Shown: positions 9,170 through 18,874, counted from the stretch's first letter. The stretch: DNA of 64,000 bases from Nesterenkonia sphaerica (GCF_005771565.1 NZ_VAWA01000005.1:62001-126000); one strand, 5' to 3'. Notes: generated by a model not told the origin, from the sequence alone. Translations and numbers: made by a program.

Positions 9170-9735
9170 CGCGAATGCTGATCGTTGGACCACAGGGTTC
9201 CGGCAAAGGTACACAGGCCAAGCTGGTCTCAGAAAAACTGGGCATTGTCGCCATCTCCACGGGTGACATTTTCCGGGCCAACATCAAAGGGGAGACCGAA
9301 CTCGGCCAAGAGGCAAAGAAGTATGTCGACGCCGGGGATCTGGTACCCGATTCGCTGACCAACCGCCTGGTCGAAGACCGGCTGCGGTGGGACGACGCCG
9401 CCGACGGCTTCCTCCTCGACGGCTATCCCCGCAACCGCACCCAGGCCGCCACCCTGGATGAGATCTTGGCCCGTCTGGGTGTTGAGCTCGACGTCGTGCT
9501 GGAACTCACTGCCGACACCGAGGAGCTCACCCAGCGCCTGAAGCACCGCGCGGAGACCGAGGGTCGGGCCGACGACGCCGACGAGACCGTGATCCGGCGT
9601 CGGCTCGAGCTTTTCGAGAACGAGACCCGACCGATGATCGACGAATACAAGACGCGGAATCTGGTCAAGCAGGTCGACGGCCTGGGCTCTGTGGATGAGG
9701 TCAACGTCCGCATCATGGAAGCCCTGAACTCCTAA
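9166..9735 (+). CDS. adk: Adenylate kinase
   Basis: Adenylate kinase interconverts ATP plus AMP and two ADP in the cytoplasm. The 189-residue product has the P-loop GPQGSGKGTQAK at residues 7-18, the DGYPRN motif at about 85-90 and an RRLELF segment in the region after the lid. It is the short form with no four-cysteine zinc lid. The ATG overlaps the secY stop, and map starts one base after the adk stop, the classical secY-adk-map order. Confidence 0.97.
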   Translation: MTRMLIVGPQGSGKGTQAKLVSEKLGIVAISTGDIFRANIKGETELGQEAKKYVDAGDLVPDSLTNRLVEDRLRWDDAADGFLLDGYPRNRTQAATLDEILARLGVELDVVLELTADTEELTQRLKHRAETEGRADDADETVIRRRLELFENETRPMIDEYKTRNLVKQVDGLGSVDEVNVRIMEALNS

Positions 9736-9736
9736 C

Positions 9737-10576
9737 GTGTTCTCCCGCGGACGCATCGAGCTGAAGACCGACCAGCAGCTCAAGCACATGGACGCAGCCG
9801 GTTCAGTGCTGTGCGAGGCGCTGGACACCACTGTTGCGGCCGCGCGCCCGGGGGTGACCACGGGGGAGCTCAACGAGATCTTCGCCGAGTCCATCGCAGC
9901 CCGCGGTGCGGTGCCGAACTTCCTGAACTATCACGGCTTCCCCGGGCACATCTGCACGTCGGTGAACGACGAGGTGGTCCATGGGATCCCCGGCGAGCGG
10001 GTCTTGGAGGTCGGTGACGTGCTGAAGATCGACGCCGGATGCATCGTCCAAGGCTGGCACTCCGACTCCGCCCGCACCGTGATCCTGGGATCCAGCAGTT
10101 CAGGGACCGCAGACCCGGAGGACGAGCGGCTCTCGGCGATCACCCGGGCAGCGCTCTGGCACGGCATAGCCGCCTTCGCCACTGCCAAGCACATTGGGGA
10201 GATCGGCGAAGCCGTGGAGGACTATGTGAACTCCCAACCCGGCAAGCCACTGGGGATCTTGGAAGACTACGTCGGTCACGGCATCGGCTCCGCCATGCAC
10301 CTGCCGCCTGACGTCTTCAACTATGCCACCGGGATGAAGGGTGCCAAGATCAAACCAGGTATGGCGCTGGCCATCGAGCCGATGCTGGTCCGCGGCAGCA
10401 TCGAGACCAAGGTGCTCAGTGACGAGTGGACGGTGGTGACTGCTGACGCGGCGCACGCCAGCCAGTGGGAACACTCTGTGTGCCGTCACCGCGACGGTGT
10501 CTGGGTCCTCACCGCCCCTGATGGGGGCGCCGCAGACCTCGAACCATTGGGTGTGACGCCAGTTCCGATACCGTGA
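9737..10576 (+). CDS. map: Methionine aminopeptidase, type I
   Basis: This enzyme removes the initiator methionine from new proteins. The 279-residue product starts with GTG. It contains the metal-ligand positions of the pita-bread fold: Asp in DAGCIVQGWHSDSA (two aspartates), His in GHGIGSAMHLPP, Glu in LAIEPML and Glu in QWEHSVC. No N-terminal zinc-finger extension is present, so it is close to the type Ia form. It probably ends the secY-adk-map mRNA; the next 188 bases hold the infA promoter region. Confidence 0.95.
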   Translation: MFSRGRIELKTDQQLKHMDAAGSVLCEALDTTVAAARPGVTTGELNEIFAESIAARGAVPNFLNYHGFPGHICTSVNDEVVHGIPGERVLEVGDVLKIDAGCIVQGWHSDSARTVILGSSSSGTADPEDERLSAITRAALWHGIAAFATAKHIGEIGEAVEDYVNSQPGKPLGILEDYVGHGIGSAMHLPPDVFNYATGMKGAKIKPGMALAIEPMLVRGSIETKVLSDEWTVVTADAAHASQWEHSVCRHRDGVWVLTAPDGGAADLEPLGVTPVPIP

Positions 10577-10597
10577 GGACCAGCCTGTGACAGCAGA

Positions 10598-10627
10598 TTG
10601 GCGCGGCAGGCTTGACTCCGGTAGTAT
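10598..10627 (+). promoter_or_regulatory. Putative infA promoter
   Basis: TTGGCG at 10598-10603 and TAGTAT at 10622-10627 are spaced by 18 bases. A second -35-like TTGACT lies at 10612-10617 without a well-spaced -10. The RNA would have a leader of about 130 bases. The rest of 10577-10764 shows no ORF that I can support. Confidence 0.4.
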
Positions 10628-10764
10628 CTTTTGTTGGTTGTCTCTGCGGTCCTGTGTGCCCGCAAGGCTCTGAAGCAAAAAGCCCAGATTCTCTGACCCC
10701 TTTTTCGTGCAGTCTGCTCTGCACTGAAGCAGGTCAGCGGAATCGCGATCGTTGTGTGGAGAAT

Positions 10765-10986
10765 ATGGGGAAAAAAGAAGGCGTCATCGAAGTTGAGGGC
10801 CGGGTGGTCGAAGCCCTGCCCAATGCAATGTTCCGGGTCAAGCTGGAGAACGACCACGTTGTCCTGGCCACCATCTCGGGCAAGATGCGCCAGCACTACA
10901 TCCGCATCCTCCCCGAGGACCGGGTTGTAGTGGAGATGAGTCCTTATGACCTCAACCGCGGCCGCATCGTCTACCGCTACAAGTAA
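10765..10986 (+). CDS. infA: Translation initiation factor IF-1
   Basis: IF-1 binds the A site of the 30S subunit during initiation. The 73-residue product starts [20 protein letters not shown] and ends [12 protein letters not shown], the complete S1/OB-fold protein at its usual length. The ATG was chosen over upstream in-frame starts because it follows a GTGGAG site and gives the conserved N-terminus. It is followed 20 bases later by rpmJ. Confidence 0.96.
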   Translation: MGKKEGVIEVEGRVVEALPNAMFRVKLENDHVVLATISGKMRQHYIRILPEDRVVVEMSPYDLNRGRIVYRYK

Positions 10987-11006
10987 GCAAGAGTAGGAGA
11001 ACCGAC

Positions 11007-11120
11007 ATGAAGGTTCAGCCGAGTGTCAAGCCGATCTGCTCGGACTGCAAGACCATCCGCCGTGGTGGGATTGTCCGTGTGATCTGCAAGAACCCGCGCC
11101 ACAAGCAGCGCCAGGGCTGA
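11007..11120 (+). CDS. rpmJ: 50S ribosomal protein L36, zinc-binding (C+) form
   Basis: L36 is the smallest 50S protein. This 37-residue copy reads [20 protein letters not shown] and continues to [13 protein letters not shown]. It keeps the Cys-x2-Cys ... Cys ... His zinc ribbon (Cys11, Cys14, Cys27, His32), so it is the zinc-containing form. The ATG follows a GTAGGAGA site. A second, cysteine-free L36 lies at 44715-44837, giving a zinc-dependent and zinc-independent pair. Confidence 0.96.
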   Translation: MKVQPSVKPICSDCKTIRRGGIVRVICKNPRHKQRQG

Positions 11121-11349
11121 ACGTCGTGCGCCTGCGGGCGTAAGACACACCCTGCGAAGGACCACAGCTCAATACAGATATGGCAGTGCAGCTTGCAAAT
11201 GAGCTGGCGAGCACACCTCCGGTTCCCGAAGGCCGGAGACCCACTGAGGACGTCACCTCCGGCGTCGGAACCAGGCTCCGTTGCGGGGCCGGGACCCATT
11301 GGGGTTGCGCTGTCACAGACCTTCGGAAGAACACAAGGAGGACTGCCGT
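11121..11349 (+). other. 229-base spacer between rpmJ and rpsM
   Basis: This is the longest gap within the alpha operon region. It has a short inverted repeat CTCCGG/CCGGAG (11217-11222 and 11233-11238) and other CTCCGG copies, with no coding frame that I can support. It may hold a promoter or a leader for ribosomal-protein autoregulation, but no clear -35/-10 pair was found. Confidence 0.3.
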
Positions 11350-11718
11350 ATGGCACGTCTGGCTGGTGTCGACATCCCGCGCGAAAAGCGCACGGTGATC
11401 GCACTTACCTATATCTATGGCGTGGGTCGTACCCGCGCCGAACAAGTCGTTGAGGTCACAGGTGTTGACGGCAACACCCGCGTGAAGGACCTCACCGACG
11501 AGCAGCTGGTTGCTCTGCGCGACTACATCGAAGGCAACTTCACCGTTGAGGGTGACCTCCGGCGCGAAGTCTCCTCCGATATTCGCCGCAAGGTCGAGAT
11601 CGGCTCCTATGAGGGGCTGCGGCACCGCCGTGGCCTGCCTGTCCGTGGTCAGCGCACCAAGACCAATGCGCGCACCCGCAAAGGCCCCAAGAAGACCGTC
11701 GCAGGCAAGAAGAAGTAG
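11350..11718 (+). CDS. rpsM: 30S ribosomal protein S13
   Basis: S13 lies in the 30S head and contacts P-site tRNA and the 50S subunit. The 122-residue product starts [20 protein letters not shown] and ends with the basic tail [20 protein letters not shown]. An in-frame upstream extension exists but lacks the conserved start; ATG 11350 follows an AAGGAGG site. It is the first gene of the rpsM-rpsK-rpoA-rplQ group. rpsD, which often follows rpsK, is absent here. Confidence 0.97.
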   Translation: MARLAGVDIPREKRTVIALTYIYGVGRTRAEQVVEVTGVDGNTRVKDLTDEQLVALRDYIEGNFTVEGDLRREVSSDIRRKVEIGSYEGLRHRRGLPVRGQRTKTNARTRKGPKKTVAGKKK

Positions 11719-11730
11719 TCAGGAGTTCCA

Positions 11731-12132
11731 ATGCCCCCCAAGAGCCGTACTGCGGCGCGCAAGCCACGCCGCCGCGCATCAAAAAACATCACCCAGGGTC
11801 AGGCTCACATCAAGTCGACCTTCAACAACACCATCGTCTCCATCACCGATTCCACCGGTGCCGTGATCTCATGGGCGTCCTCCGGTGAGGTCGGCTTCAA
11901 GGGCTCCCGGAAGTCCACCCCCTTCGCCGCGCAGATGGCCGCCGAGCAGGCTGCCAAGCGTGCTCAGGAGCACGGGATGAAAAAGGTGGAGGTCTTCGTC
12001 AAGGGCCCAGGGTCCGGACGTGAGACTGCGATCCGCTCGCTCCAGGCCGCCGGCCTGGAGGTCGGCTCGATCCAGGATGTCACCCCCAGCGCCCACAACG
12101 GCTGCCGTCCGCCCAAGCGCCGCCGCGTCTGA
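11731..12132 (+). CDS. rpsK: 30S ribosomal protein S11
   Basis: S11 is a platform protein near the mRNA exit site. The 133-residue product has the basic start [19 protein letters not shown], then [18 protein letters not shown], and ends [15 protein letters not shown], the conserved C-terminus with the NGCRPPK motif. A CAGGAG site precedes the ATG. It is followed by 132 bases before rpoA, which contain a GAAAGGA ribosome site. Confidence 0.97.
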   Translation: MPPKSRTAARKPRRRASKNITQGQAHIKSTFNNTIVSITDSTGAVISWASSGEVGFKGSRKSTPFAAQMAAEQAAKRAQEHGMKKVEVFVKGPGSGRETAIRSLQAAGLEVGSIQDVTPSAHNGCRPPKRRRV

Positions 12133-12264
12133 CGCGGCTTCATTCACCCAGCCCTCACAGCCGGCATGCGGTGCCGCTGTCTCCCCAGACGGCGGCCCCG
12201 CGAGTCGGCAGCCCACTGAAAAAGAATGCGTCATATAGCGGACGCACTCTGAAAGGAATGACCA

Positions 12265-13284
12265 GTGCTTATTGCACAGCGCCCCACGCTGACTGAAGAA
12301 GTCGTCGACGAGAACCGTTCACGCTTCACCATCGAGCCGCTCGAACCAGGTTTCGGCTACACCCTGGGCAACTCCCTGCGCAGGACCCTGCTGTCCTCCA
12401 TCCCCGGCGCAGCAGTCACCAGCATCCGGATCGACGGTGTCCTGCACGAGTTCAGCACCATCGCCGGTGCCAAAGAGGATGTCACCGAGCTGGTCCTCAA
12501 CGTCAAGAAGCTCTCCGTCTCGTCCGAGCACGATGAGCCGGTTGTGGCCTACCTCCGCAAGGAAGGCCCCGGCCCGGTCACCGCAGCGGACATCACGCCG
12601 CCAGCAGGTGTGGAGTTCCACAACCCTGACCAGCAGCTGCTGACGCTCAATGAAGACGGCCGGCTGGACCTGGAGCTGACCATCGAACGCGGCCGCGGCT
12701 ACGTCTCCGCGGCGCTGAACAAGCTCGAGGACTCGGAGATCGGCCGCATCCCGGTGGACTCCATCTACTCCCCGGTGGAGAAGGTCAGCTACAAGGTCGA
12801 GGCCACGCGTGTCGAACAGCGCACCGACTTCGACAAGCTGACCATCGACGTGGAGGCCAAGCCCTCCATGGCTCCCCGCGACGCCCTGGCCTCGGCGGGC
12901 TCCACCCTGGTGGAGCTGTTCGGCCTGGCCAAGGAGCTCAACATCTCCGCTGAGGGCATCGAGATCGGACCTTCCCCGACTGACGCTGCCCTCGCGGCCG
13001 ATATGGCTCTTCCCATTGAGGACCTTGAGCTCACTGTGCGCTCATACAACTGCCTCAAGCGTGAGGGCATCCACACCATTGGTGAGCTCACCGCTCGCTC
13101 CGAGGCGGATCTGATGGACATTCGGAACTTCGGTGCGAAGTCCATCGATGAGGTCAAGGAGAAGCTGGTGGAGTACAACCTTCAGCTGAAGGACTCACCC
13201 GAAGGCTTTGACCCCACGGCCGCTCGCTTCGCTGCTGAACAGGCCGAGTACGACGACGAGGCCGACGCTCAGTTCTCCAGCTGA
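12265..13284 (+). CDS. rpoA: DNA-directed RNA polymerase alpha subunit
   Basis: The alpha dimer nucleates RNA polymerase assembly and its C-terminal domain contacts UP elements and activators. The 339-residue product starts with GTG. Residues 1-230 form the assembly domain with [20 protein letters not shown], and residues of about 255-315 form the C-terminal domain with [15 protein letters not shown] and the [16 protein letters not shown] helix-hairpin-helix. The acidic tail is typical. It shares its mRNA with rplQ. Confidence 0.98.
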   Translation: MLIAQRPTLTEEVVDENRSRFTIEPLEPGFGYTLGNSLRRTLLSSIPGAAVTSIRIDGVLHEFSTIAGAKEDVTELVLNVKKLSVSSEHDEPVVAYLRKEGPGPVTAADITPPAGVEFHNPDQQLLTLNEDGRLDLELTIERGRGYVSAALNKLEDSEIGRIPVDSIYSPVEKVSYKVEATRVEQRTDFDKLTIDVEAKPSMAPRDALASAGSTLVELFGLAKELNISAEGIEIGPSPTDAALAADMALPIEDLELTVRSYNCLKREGIHTIGELTARSEADLMDIRNFGAKSIDEVKEKLVEYNLQLKDSPEGFDPTAARFAAEQAEYDDEADAQFSS

Positions 13285-13348
13285 GCCACAGGTACAAGAC
13301 ATTCGTTCGCTTCATACGGTGAGCGCTTTCCACAAGGAGTAAGAGACC

Positions 13349-13912
13349 ATGCCAACCCCCACTAAGGGACCGCGCCTCGGCGGCAGCCCGGCGCACGAGA
13401 AGCAGATGCTGGCCAACTTGGCCGCCAACCTCTTCGAGCACCGCTCGATCACCACCACGGTGACCAAGGCCAAGCGTCTGCGCCCCTACGCGGAGCGTCT
13501 GATCACGGTGGCGAAGAAGGGCGATCTGGCTGCCCGCCGCCAGGTGGTCGCGAAGATCAGTGCACAGAATGCCACCAACCAGGCCATTGTGCACGAGCTG
13601 TTCACCGTGATCGCTCCGGCGATGGCCGAGCGGCAGGGCGGCTACACCCGCATCACCAAGATCGGCAACCGCAAGGGCGATAACGCCCCCATGGCTGTCA
13701 TCGAGCTGGTGATGGAGCCGGTCAGCCCCAAGCAGCAGGTCGTTCGCGATGCGGAGTCCGCAGTCGCAGCCGCCTCAGCGCAGACTCAGGAGACCGAGCC
13801 GGCAGAGTCGGAAGAGCCCGCAGCGGGCGAGGCTCAGACGGACTCGCCGGCCGAGACCGAGACCGAGACGGCAGCTGAGTCAGACTCAGCAGAGGCCGGC
13901 GAAGACAAGTAG
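13349..13912 (+). CDS. rplQ: 50S ribosomal protein L17 with an acidic C-terminal extension
   Basis: L17 lies near the tunnel exit. The core runs [20 protein letters not shown] to about residue 125 ([18 protein letters not shown]). The remaining 60 or so residues are a low-complexity tail rich in Glu, Ala, Ser and Thr. Bacterial L17 is usually 115-130 residues, so the 187 residues here reflect that tail, which is also known from other actinobacteria. A strong terminator follows. Confidence 0.95.
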   Translation: MPTPTKGPRLGGSPAHEKQMLANLAANLFEHRSITTTVTKAKRLRPYAERLITVAKKGDLAARRQVVAKISAQNATNQAIVHELFTVIAPAMAERQGGYTRITKIGNRKGDNAPMAVIELVMEPVSPKQQVVRDAESAVAAASAQTQETEPAESEEPAAGEAQTDSPAETETETAAESDSAEAGEDK

Positions 13913-13931
13913 GTCTTTTCGACCAGTACGT

Positions 13932-13965
13932 GTGTGGGCCCCGACCAAGTGGTCGGGGCCCACAC
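13932..13965 (+). terminator. 15-bp hairpin terminator after rplQ
   Basis: GTGTGGGCCCCGACC pairs perfectly with GGTCGGGGCCCACAC around an AAGT loop, 19 bases after the rplQ stop. There is no strong T-run, but the stem is very stable. It marks the end of the ribosomal superoperon. Confidence 0.85.
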
Positions 13966-13991
13966 GCTTAAGCAGCGTTAGAGTGACAATC

Positions 13992-14855
13992 ATGCGTGTT
14001 CGTCTGGACCTCGCCTATGACGGCATGGCCTACAGCGGTTGGGCAGACCAGCCCGGCCAACGCACTGTGGAAGGCGTGCTCCGCCGGGCGCTGACCACAG
14101 TGGTGCGGCGGGAGGTGCCGGTGGTGGTCGCCGGACGCACTGACGCTGGCGTCCACGCCCGGGGCCAGGTGGTCCACCTCGACCTCAGTGAGGGGGAGTG
14201 GCACACCCTGTCCCGCGGCAGAGACATTGCCCCCGAGACCGCTCTCCTTCAGCGGCTCAACGGGGTACTCGGCAGGGAGGGTGGGGCTGTGACGCTCCAC
14301 GCCGCCAGCCCCGTGCCGGATGACTTCGACGCCCGGTTCTCCGCGCTGACGCGCACCTACTCCTACCGGATCGCTGATCGGCTCGGACTCCGGGATCCCG
14401 TCCGCCGTCACGACACTGCATGGATTCGCCCCTCCCGGAAGCACTGCCCACAGGGGGAGTTGAACGCGGAGATGATGGATGCCGAGGCGACCAGTGCCTT
14501 GGGCCTGCACGACTTCGGCAGTTTCTGCCGCCCCCGAGAGCACGCCACGAGTATCCGCCTGCTCACAGAATTCACCGTGTCTCGCCAGCCGGACGGCGTG
14601 ATCGCCGTGCTGATTACAGCTGATGCCTTCTGCCACCATATGGTCCGCGCCCTGGTAGGGGCGTGTCTCGACGTCGGGGAAGGCCGGCGCGCCCCCGGGT
14701 GGCTCATGTCGCGGCTGCAGGAGCCGATGTGGGACCAGCGTGTCCGGCTTGCCCCCCCGCAGGGCCTGGTGCTGGAACGGGTGGACTATCCCGCCGAGGA
14801 TGAGCTGGCCGCCCGGGCTGAGCAGACCCGTGCCCGGCGGAGCCGCGCGGGCTGA
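13992..14855 (+). CDS. truA: tRNA pseudouridine(38-40) synthase TruA
   Basis: TruA converts uridines 38-40 in the anticodon stem-loop to pseudouridine. The 287-residue product has the catalytic Asp51 in the motif GRTDAGVHARGQ and later LTRTYSYRI and HHMVRALVGACLDVG. ATG 13992 gives the conserved start MRVRLDLAYDGMAYSGWA; GTG 13983 would add three residues. A TAGAGT hexamer at 13979-13984 lies 13 bases before the ATG, so the mRNA may be leaderless. TruA often follows rplQ in actinobacteria. Confidence 0.95.
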   Translation: MRVRLDLAYDGMAYSGWADQPGQRTVEGVLRRALTTVVRREVPVVVAGRTDAGVHARGQVVHLDLSEGEWHTLSRGRDIAPETALLQRLNGVLGREGGAVTLHAASPVPDDFDARFSALTRTYSYRIADRLGLRDPVRRHDTAWIRPSRKHCPQGELNAEMMDAEATSALGLHDFGSFCRPREHATSIRLLTEFTVSRQPDGVIAVLITADAFCHHMVRALVGACLDVGEGRRAPGWLMSRLQEPMWDQRVRLAPPQGLVLERVDYPAEDELAARAEQTRARRSRAG

Positions 14856-15027
14856 ACGGCCAGCGACGACGCTGATGTGACGCAGAAGCCCCAGGTCGGT
14901 GAGTCATCACCGGGGTTCTCAGGTAGGATCGCCCTGCCGCTGAGCTGCTGCTGAGCTGCCGCTGACCCGCACGGTCCGCCCGCTGCGCCCGCTGCGCCGC
15001 GCTTCATCCCGGAAGGACTTCAAAGTC
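14856..15027 (+). promoter_or_regulatory. Intergenic region with putative promoter for the sugar porter
   Basis: TAGGAT at 14924-14929 is a possible -10. Behind it are simple repeats built from GCTGC and CGCCCGCTG units (about 14936-15000). A GGAAGGA ribosome site lies before the ATG at 15028. No gene is supported here. Confidence 0.35.
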
Positions 15028-16482
15028 ATGGCTCCACATTCGCCCTCCGCCTCACCAGCTGTCGGCCCCGTCGTCTGGATTGTGATGGTTGCAGCCTTCG
15101 GTGGCTTTCTCTTCGGATTCGATACAGCGGTCATCAACGGCGCCGTCGCTCCGATACGCGCAGAGTTTGAGCTCGGAGCGCTCATGAGCGGTTTCAGCGT
15201 CTCCAGTGCGTTGCTCGGCTGTGTGATCGGGGCTTTCAGCGGGGGAGTGATCTCCGACCGAGTCGGCCGGCAGAAGGCCATGCTGCTGGCGGCGTCGCTA
15301 TTCTTCTTCTCCGCAGTCGGGTGTGCTCTGGTGCTGGGCGTCCACGATCTCATCTTCTGGCGTCTGGTCGGCGGCATCGGTGTCGGCATGGCCTCAGTGA
15401 TCGCGCCGGCGTACATCGCGGAGGTGTCGCCGAGTGCCTGGCGGGGGCGGCTGGGCTCGCTGTTCCAGCTGGCCATCGTGACTGGTATCTTCATGGCCGC
15501 AATTTCGAATGCCCTCTTCGCCAATCTGGCCGGCGGGGCAGCAGAGCAGCTCTGGTTCGGGCTTGACGCCTGGCGGTGGATGTTCCTTTCCGAGGCAGCC
15601 CCGGCCTTGATCTACGGGCTGTTGGCACTGAGCATTCCGGAATCCCCGCGCTATCTGGTCTCCCGCGGCAAGAACGACGCCGCGGCCAGGATCCTCACCG
15701 AAGTGGTCGGTCTCAGCGGGTCCGCTGCGGTGAAGACGAAGATCGAAGACATCCAGCGCACCATCAATCTGGAGGCCCGGCAGAAGCTCAGAGACCTCTT
15801 CGTCAACGGCAAGCTGATGCCTATCGTCTGGGTGGGCATTGGACTCGCGGTGTTCCAGCAGTTTGTGGGCATCAATGTGATCTTCTACTACTCCACCACG
15901 CTCTGGCAGGCTGTCGGCATCGCGGAGGACCAGGCCCTGCTGGTCCAAGTCATCACCACCTGTGTGAACATCCTTGCCACCATCGTGGGTATCTTGATCG
16001 TGGACAAGGTTGGCCGCCGCATCCCTCTGGTGGTGGGCTCCGCGGTCATGGCAGCAGGGCTGCTGACTATGGCAGTGGCTTTCTCACAAGCAGTGGAGTC
16101 AACCGCCACCAACGAATTCGGTGATGTGGAGACCGTGGTGTCGCTGCCAGAGCCGTGGGGCGTCGTCGCGCTGGTCTCAGCCAACATCTTTGTGCTCGGC
16201 TTCGGTGCCACGTGGGGCCCCTTCATGTGGCTGATGCTCGGTGAGATGTTCCCGAACCGCATCCGTGCTGTGGCCCTGGGGGTCGCTTCGGCCTTCAATT
16301 GGGGTTCCAACTTCCTGATCTCCACACTCTTCCCGCAGATGGCAGAACTCTCCCTGGTATTCGCCTATGGGTTCTATGGGGTCAGCGCTCTGGCCAGCTT
16401 GTTCTTCGTACTGAAGTATGTCCCGGAGACCAAGGGCCGGGAGATTGAGGAGATGCAGGAGAGGGCCCACTCCAAGGTCTGA
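15028..16482 (+). CDS. MFS sugar transporter, sugar porter family
   Basis: This is a proton-coupled sugar permease of the XylE/GalP type in the cytoplasmic membrane. The 484-residue product has about twelve membrane segments and the family motifs: GGFLFGFDTAVINGAV in helix 1, SDRVGRQKAM in the loop after helix 2, PESPRYLV before the central loop, a second VDKVGRRIP loop, and PETKGREIEEM at the end of the last helix. Hexoses, pentoses and polyols are all possible substrates. It lies beside the mannitol PTS operon, facing mtlR tail to tail, which hints at sugar alcohol or hexose uptake, but this is inference. Confidence 0.88.
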   Translation: MAPHSPSASPAVGPVVWIVMVAAFGGFLFGFDTAVINGAVAPIRAEFELGALMSGFSVSSALLGCVIGAFSGGVISDRVGRQKAMLLAASLFFFSAVGCALVLGVHDLIFWRLVGGIGVGMASVIAPAYIAEVSPSAWRGRLGSLFQLAIVTGIFMAAISNALFANLAGGAAEQLWFGLDAWRWMFLSEAAPALIYGLLALSIPESPRYLVSRGKNDAAARILTEVVGLSGSAAVKTKIEDIQRTINLEARQKLRDLFVNGKLMPIVWVGIGLAVFQQFVGINVIFYYSTTLWQAVGIAEDQALLVQVITTCVNILATIVGILIVDKVGRRIPLVVGSAVMAAGLLTMAVAFSQAVESTATNEFGDVETVVSLPEPWGVVALVSANIFVLGFGATWGPFMWLMLGEMFPNRIRAVALGVASAFNWGSNFLISTLFPQMAELSLVFAYGFYGVSALASLFFVLKYVPETKGREIEEMQERAHSKV

Positions 16483-16509
16483 GGCCTCGATGCTAGGCAG
16501 TCGGCGCGC

Positions 16510-18414
16510 TCAGCCGTCAATCAGGGCGGTGAGCTCATCGAGGAAGTCAGTGAAGTTTGTGCCGCGGCGCAGCAGCCGCTGGACTGAGTCGCGTTCGTTG
16601 AAGACCTCCACCAGCTGTTCAAAGATCGTCTGAAACGCCTCACGGTCCTCTTCGCTGAAAGCCACCAGGACGACGAACTGCACACGGTTCTCCCCCCAGC
16701 GCAGGGAGCTCTCCGCCACACCCACCGAAAGTGCGGTCCGCCCAGCGGTCATCTTCAGGGCATGGGGCACTGCCAGCGCGTCCGTGAACGCTGTGGAGGA
16801 CATCGCCTCGCGGGCGATCGCCCGGTCGATGTAGTCCGCGTCTATTACCCCCAGCTCGATAAGTGGGGCTCCCAGCGCCCGGATCACCTCCGGTTCGCTC
16901 ATCGCCTGCAGGGGGCGGACAAAGGCGTGAGGATCAAAATAGTGTTCCAGCTCAGCCCGCAGCCGGGCCAGCCGTCGGGCGCGGCGGCGTCGGGCGGCCG
17001 CAGCGGCAATCCTTTCGGTGTCGGCCTCCGTCAGGAAAGGAGGCAGCAGCACCGTCCGCTCGTCAGGCACCGGGGGTTCGACAGTGGTCAGCACCAGGTC
17101 GGTGGTCAGCGCCCCCCAGTCCGGGGACATCTCCGTCTCCACGGCGGTGACCTCGACGGAGGCGCCCAAAGACCGGTCAATGCGTGAGCGGAGCAGCTCA
17201 TGCAGCTCGTAATACCCCGGACAGACAATCGTCGCGGTCAGCACCGTCTCACTTCGCCGGTTGCGCTCCAGCCGACCTCCCACATGCATGGCGATGTAGG
17301 CGATCTCGTCGTCGCCGATGCTCAGCTGCAGGTGATGGCCGACTTCGCTGGCAATGGAGACCGCCACTTCGAACACCATCGGGTAGGCGGCTTTGAGTGA
17401 GCGGGTCAGCGGGTTCCTGGACCACGCCTGTTCTTTGGCCCGGTGGACCAGGTTCTGCACATGCAGACTGAGCCTGCGCAGAAAATCGTCGTGGTAGATG
17501 TCCACCAAGTACTCCTCGGCGGCATGTTGAACGGCTCTTCGCACCACCGATTCAATGTGCGGGTCCAGACCCACCTCGAGGTCCTCACCCTTCGGGATTA
17601 CCGCGCGGGTCAGGATCAATGACGCGAGGTGGTGCACATCGCCGAGCCCCACACGTGTGCCGAAGTGCCGGAGCGTGAGCTCATCGAGCAGCTCCGCGAC
17701 CCGTTGCTGCGCGGGAGTGGGGTCCACATGGCTGCCCGTCAGGGCCCGGCCCTGGGTGACGCGGTCAGCAGCGATGGCGACGTGCAGAATCACGTCAGAG
17801 ACCGCGAGTTCGTTCACGTAGTACCCCTGCTCGCCCAGACCGGTGGTCAGGTCCTGTTTGAACGGGGAGAACGCCCCAGGATCGATGGATTTCAGGCCAA
17901 CGGTGCGCCGCAGGCTCGCGATGTCAGCGAACCCGGCGTCCATCTCTTGGTGCGCCAGCTGCGAGACCAAGCGCCGCTGCGCCAGCTCATCACCGACCAG
18001 CATCACCCGGGACCCGGAACGCTGCAGTTTCAGCCCGCTGCCCGCAATGAGGTCCCGGACCCGGGCCACATCGGACTCCACCGTGGCTTCCGAGACGTGA
18101 CGCAGGCTCGCTGTGCGGTGGATGTCGACCCCGGCGTCAGCTCCGAGCAGCTCCCGGACCAGCGTGTGCACCCGGTCCTGCGGCGTGGCGCTTTCGCTCT
18201 CGGCGCGCAGTCGTGCCAGTACGGCCCGCTCGGCCCGGTACCCCTGGGGGCCCGATTCGACAGCTGTGCGTGGTGCGCTGCGCGCGTTCAGCTGTGAGAT
18301 GTAGGACCGGACACTGCGCGGGGTCACGCCGAGGGAGTCGGCCAGTGAGGCTGCGGTGACCCAGCCCTCTGCGCGCAGCAGCAGACTCGCCACCTGTTCC
18401 GGACGCCTGCGCAT
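16510..18414 (-). CDS. mtlR: PRD-containing PTS regulator of the MtlR type
   Basis: MtlR-type regulators activate mannitol operons in response to phosphorylation by HPr and EIIB. The 634-residue product has an N-terminal DNA-binding part (GWVTAASLADSLGVTPRSVR, winged helix, residues 15-34), two PRD domains in the middle, an EIIB-like domain around residues 390-475 and a C-terminal EIIA domain with His551 in ALAVPHALK. ATG 18414 was chosen because the longer frame adds 35 basic residues without homology. It is divergent from ptsH-ptsI-mtlA-mtlD, its probable target. Confidence 0.88.
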   Translation of the reverse strand: MRRRPEQVASLLLRAEGWVTAASLADSLGVTPRSVRSYISQLNARSAPRTAVESGPQGYRAERAVLARLRAESESATPQDRVHTLVRELLGADAGVDIHRTASLRHVSEATVESDVARVRDLIAGSGLKLQRSGSRVMLVGDELAQRRLVSQLAHQEMDAGFADIASLRRTVGLKSIDPGAFSPFKQDLTTGLGEQGYYVNELAVSDVILHVAIAADRVTQGRALTGSHVDPTPAQQRVAELLDELTLRHFGTRVGLGDVHHLASLILTRAVIPKGEDLEVGLDPHIESVVRRAVQHAAEEYLVDIYHDDFLRRLSLHVQNLVHRAKEQAWSRNPLTRSLKAAYPMVFEVAVSIASEVGHHLQLSIGDDEIAYIAMHVGGRLERNRRSETVLTATIVCPGYYELHELLRSRIDRSLGASVEVTAVETEMSPDWGALTTDLVLTTVEPPVPDERTVLLPPFLTEADTERIAAAAARRRRARRLARLRAELEHYFDPHAFVRPLQAMSEPEVIRALGAPLIELGVIDADYIDRAIAREAMSSTAFTDALAVPHALKMTAGRTALSVGVAESSLRWGENRVQFVVLVAFSEEDREAFQTIFEQLVEVFNERDSVQRLLRRGTNFTDFLDELTALIDG

Positions 18415-18542
18415 GCCACTTACCCTATGACACCGCGCCTGTGACGCTGCGCGTCGGCGGCTCTCGCAGCTCAGAACCCTGCGATGCCGAGCTGGAACTT
18501 TCCGCAGGGGCGGAAACAAGTCTGGCCTGAAAACACTTCTGA

Positions 18543-18558
18543 TGTGGGCTGCGTCACG
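18543..18558 (+). promoter_or_regulatory. Possible CRP/GlxR-type operator upstream of ptsH
   Basis: TGTGG-N6-TCACG matches the cAMP receptor consensus TGTGA-N6-TCACA at 8 of 10 positions. It sits 42 bases before the ptsH start in the mtlR-ptsH divergent region (18415-18599). A TACGCATTAT segment at 18571-18580 could supply the -10. An adenylate cyclase is encoded at 62541-63923. Confidence 0.35.
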
Positions 18559-18599
18559 GGAGAATCGAATTACGCATTATTCAACGGAAAGGCACCATC

Positions 18600-18869
18600 A
18601 TGTCGGCAACTCGCACTGTCACCGTCGGGTCATCCCAAGGCCTTCACGCTCGTCCGGCCAAGCTGTTCGTCGAAGCAGCGCAGAACACCGGCGCGCAGGT
18701 GACCATCGCCAAGGGTGATAAGTCAGTCAACGCCGCCTCCATCCTGGGGGTGATGTCCCTGGGCGTGGACAAGGGCGACGAGGTGACCATCACCGCAGCC
18801 GGTGATGGTGCTGAGGCTGCACTCGACACACTGGAAACATTCCTCAAAACCGACCACGACGAGGCCTGA
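18600..18869 (+). CDS. ptsH: Phosphocarrier protein HPr
   Basis: HPr passes phosphate from enzyme I to the sugar-specific EII enzymes. The 89-residue product has His16 in SSQGLHARPAKLF, the site phosphorylated by enzyme I, and Ser47 in NAASILGVMSLG, the site of HPr kinase in Firmicutes; actinobacteria generally lack that kinase, so Ser47 may be inert here. An ACGGAAAGG site precedes the ATG. It is the first gene of a four-gene operon with ptsI, mtlA and mtlD. Confidence 0.95.
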   Translation: MSATRTVTVGSSQGLHARPAKLFVEAAQNTGAQVTIAKGDKSVNAASILGVMSLGVDKGDEVTITAAGDGAEAALDTLETFLKTDHDEA

Positions 18870-18874
18870 TCCTC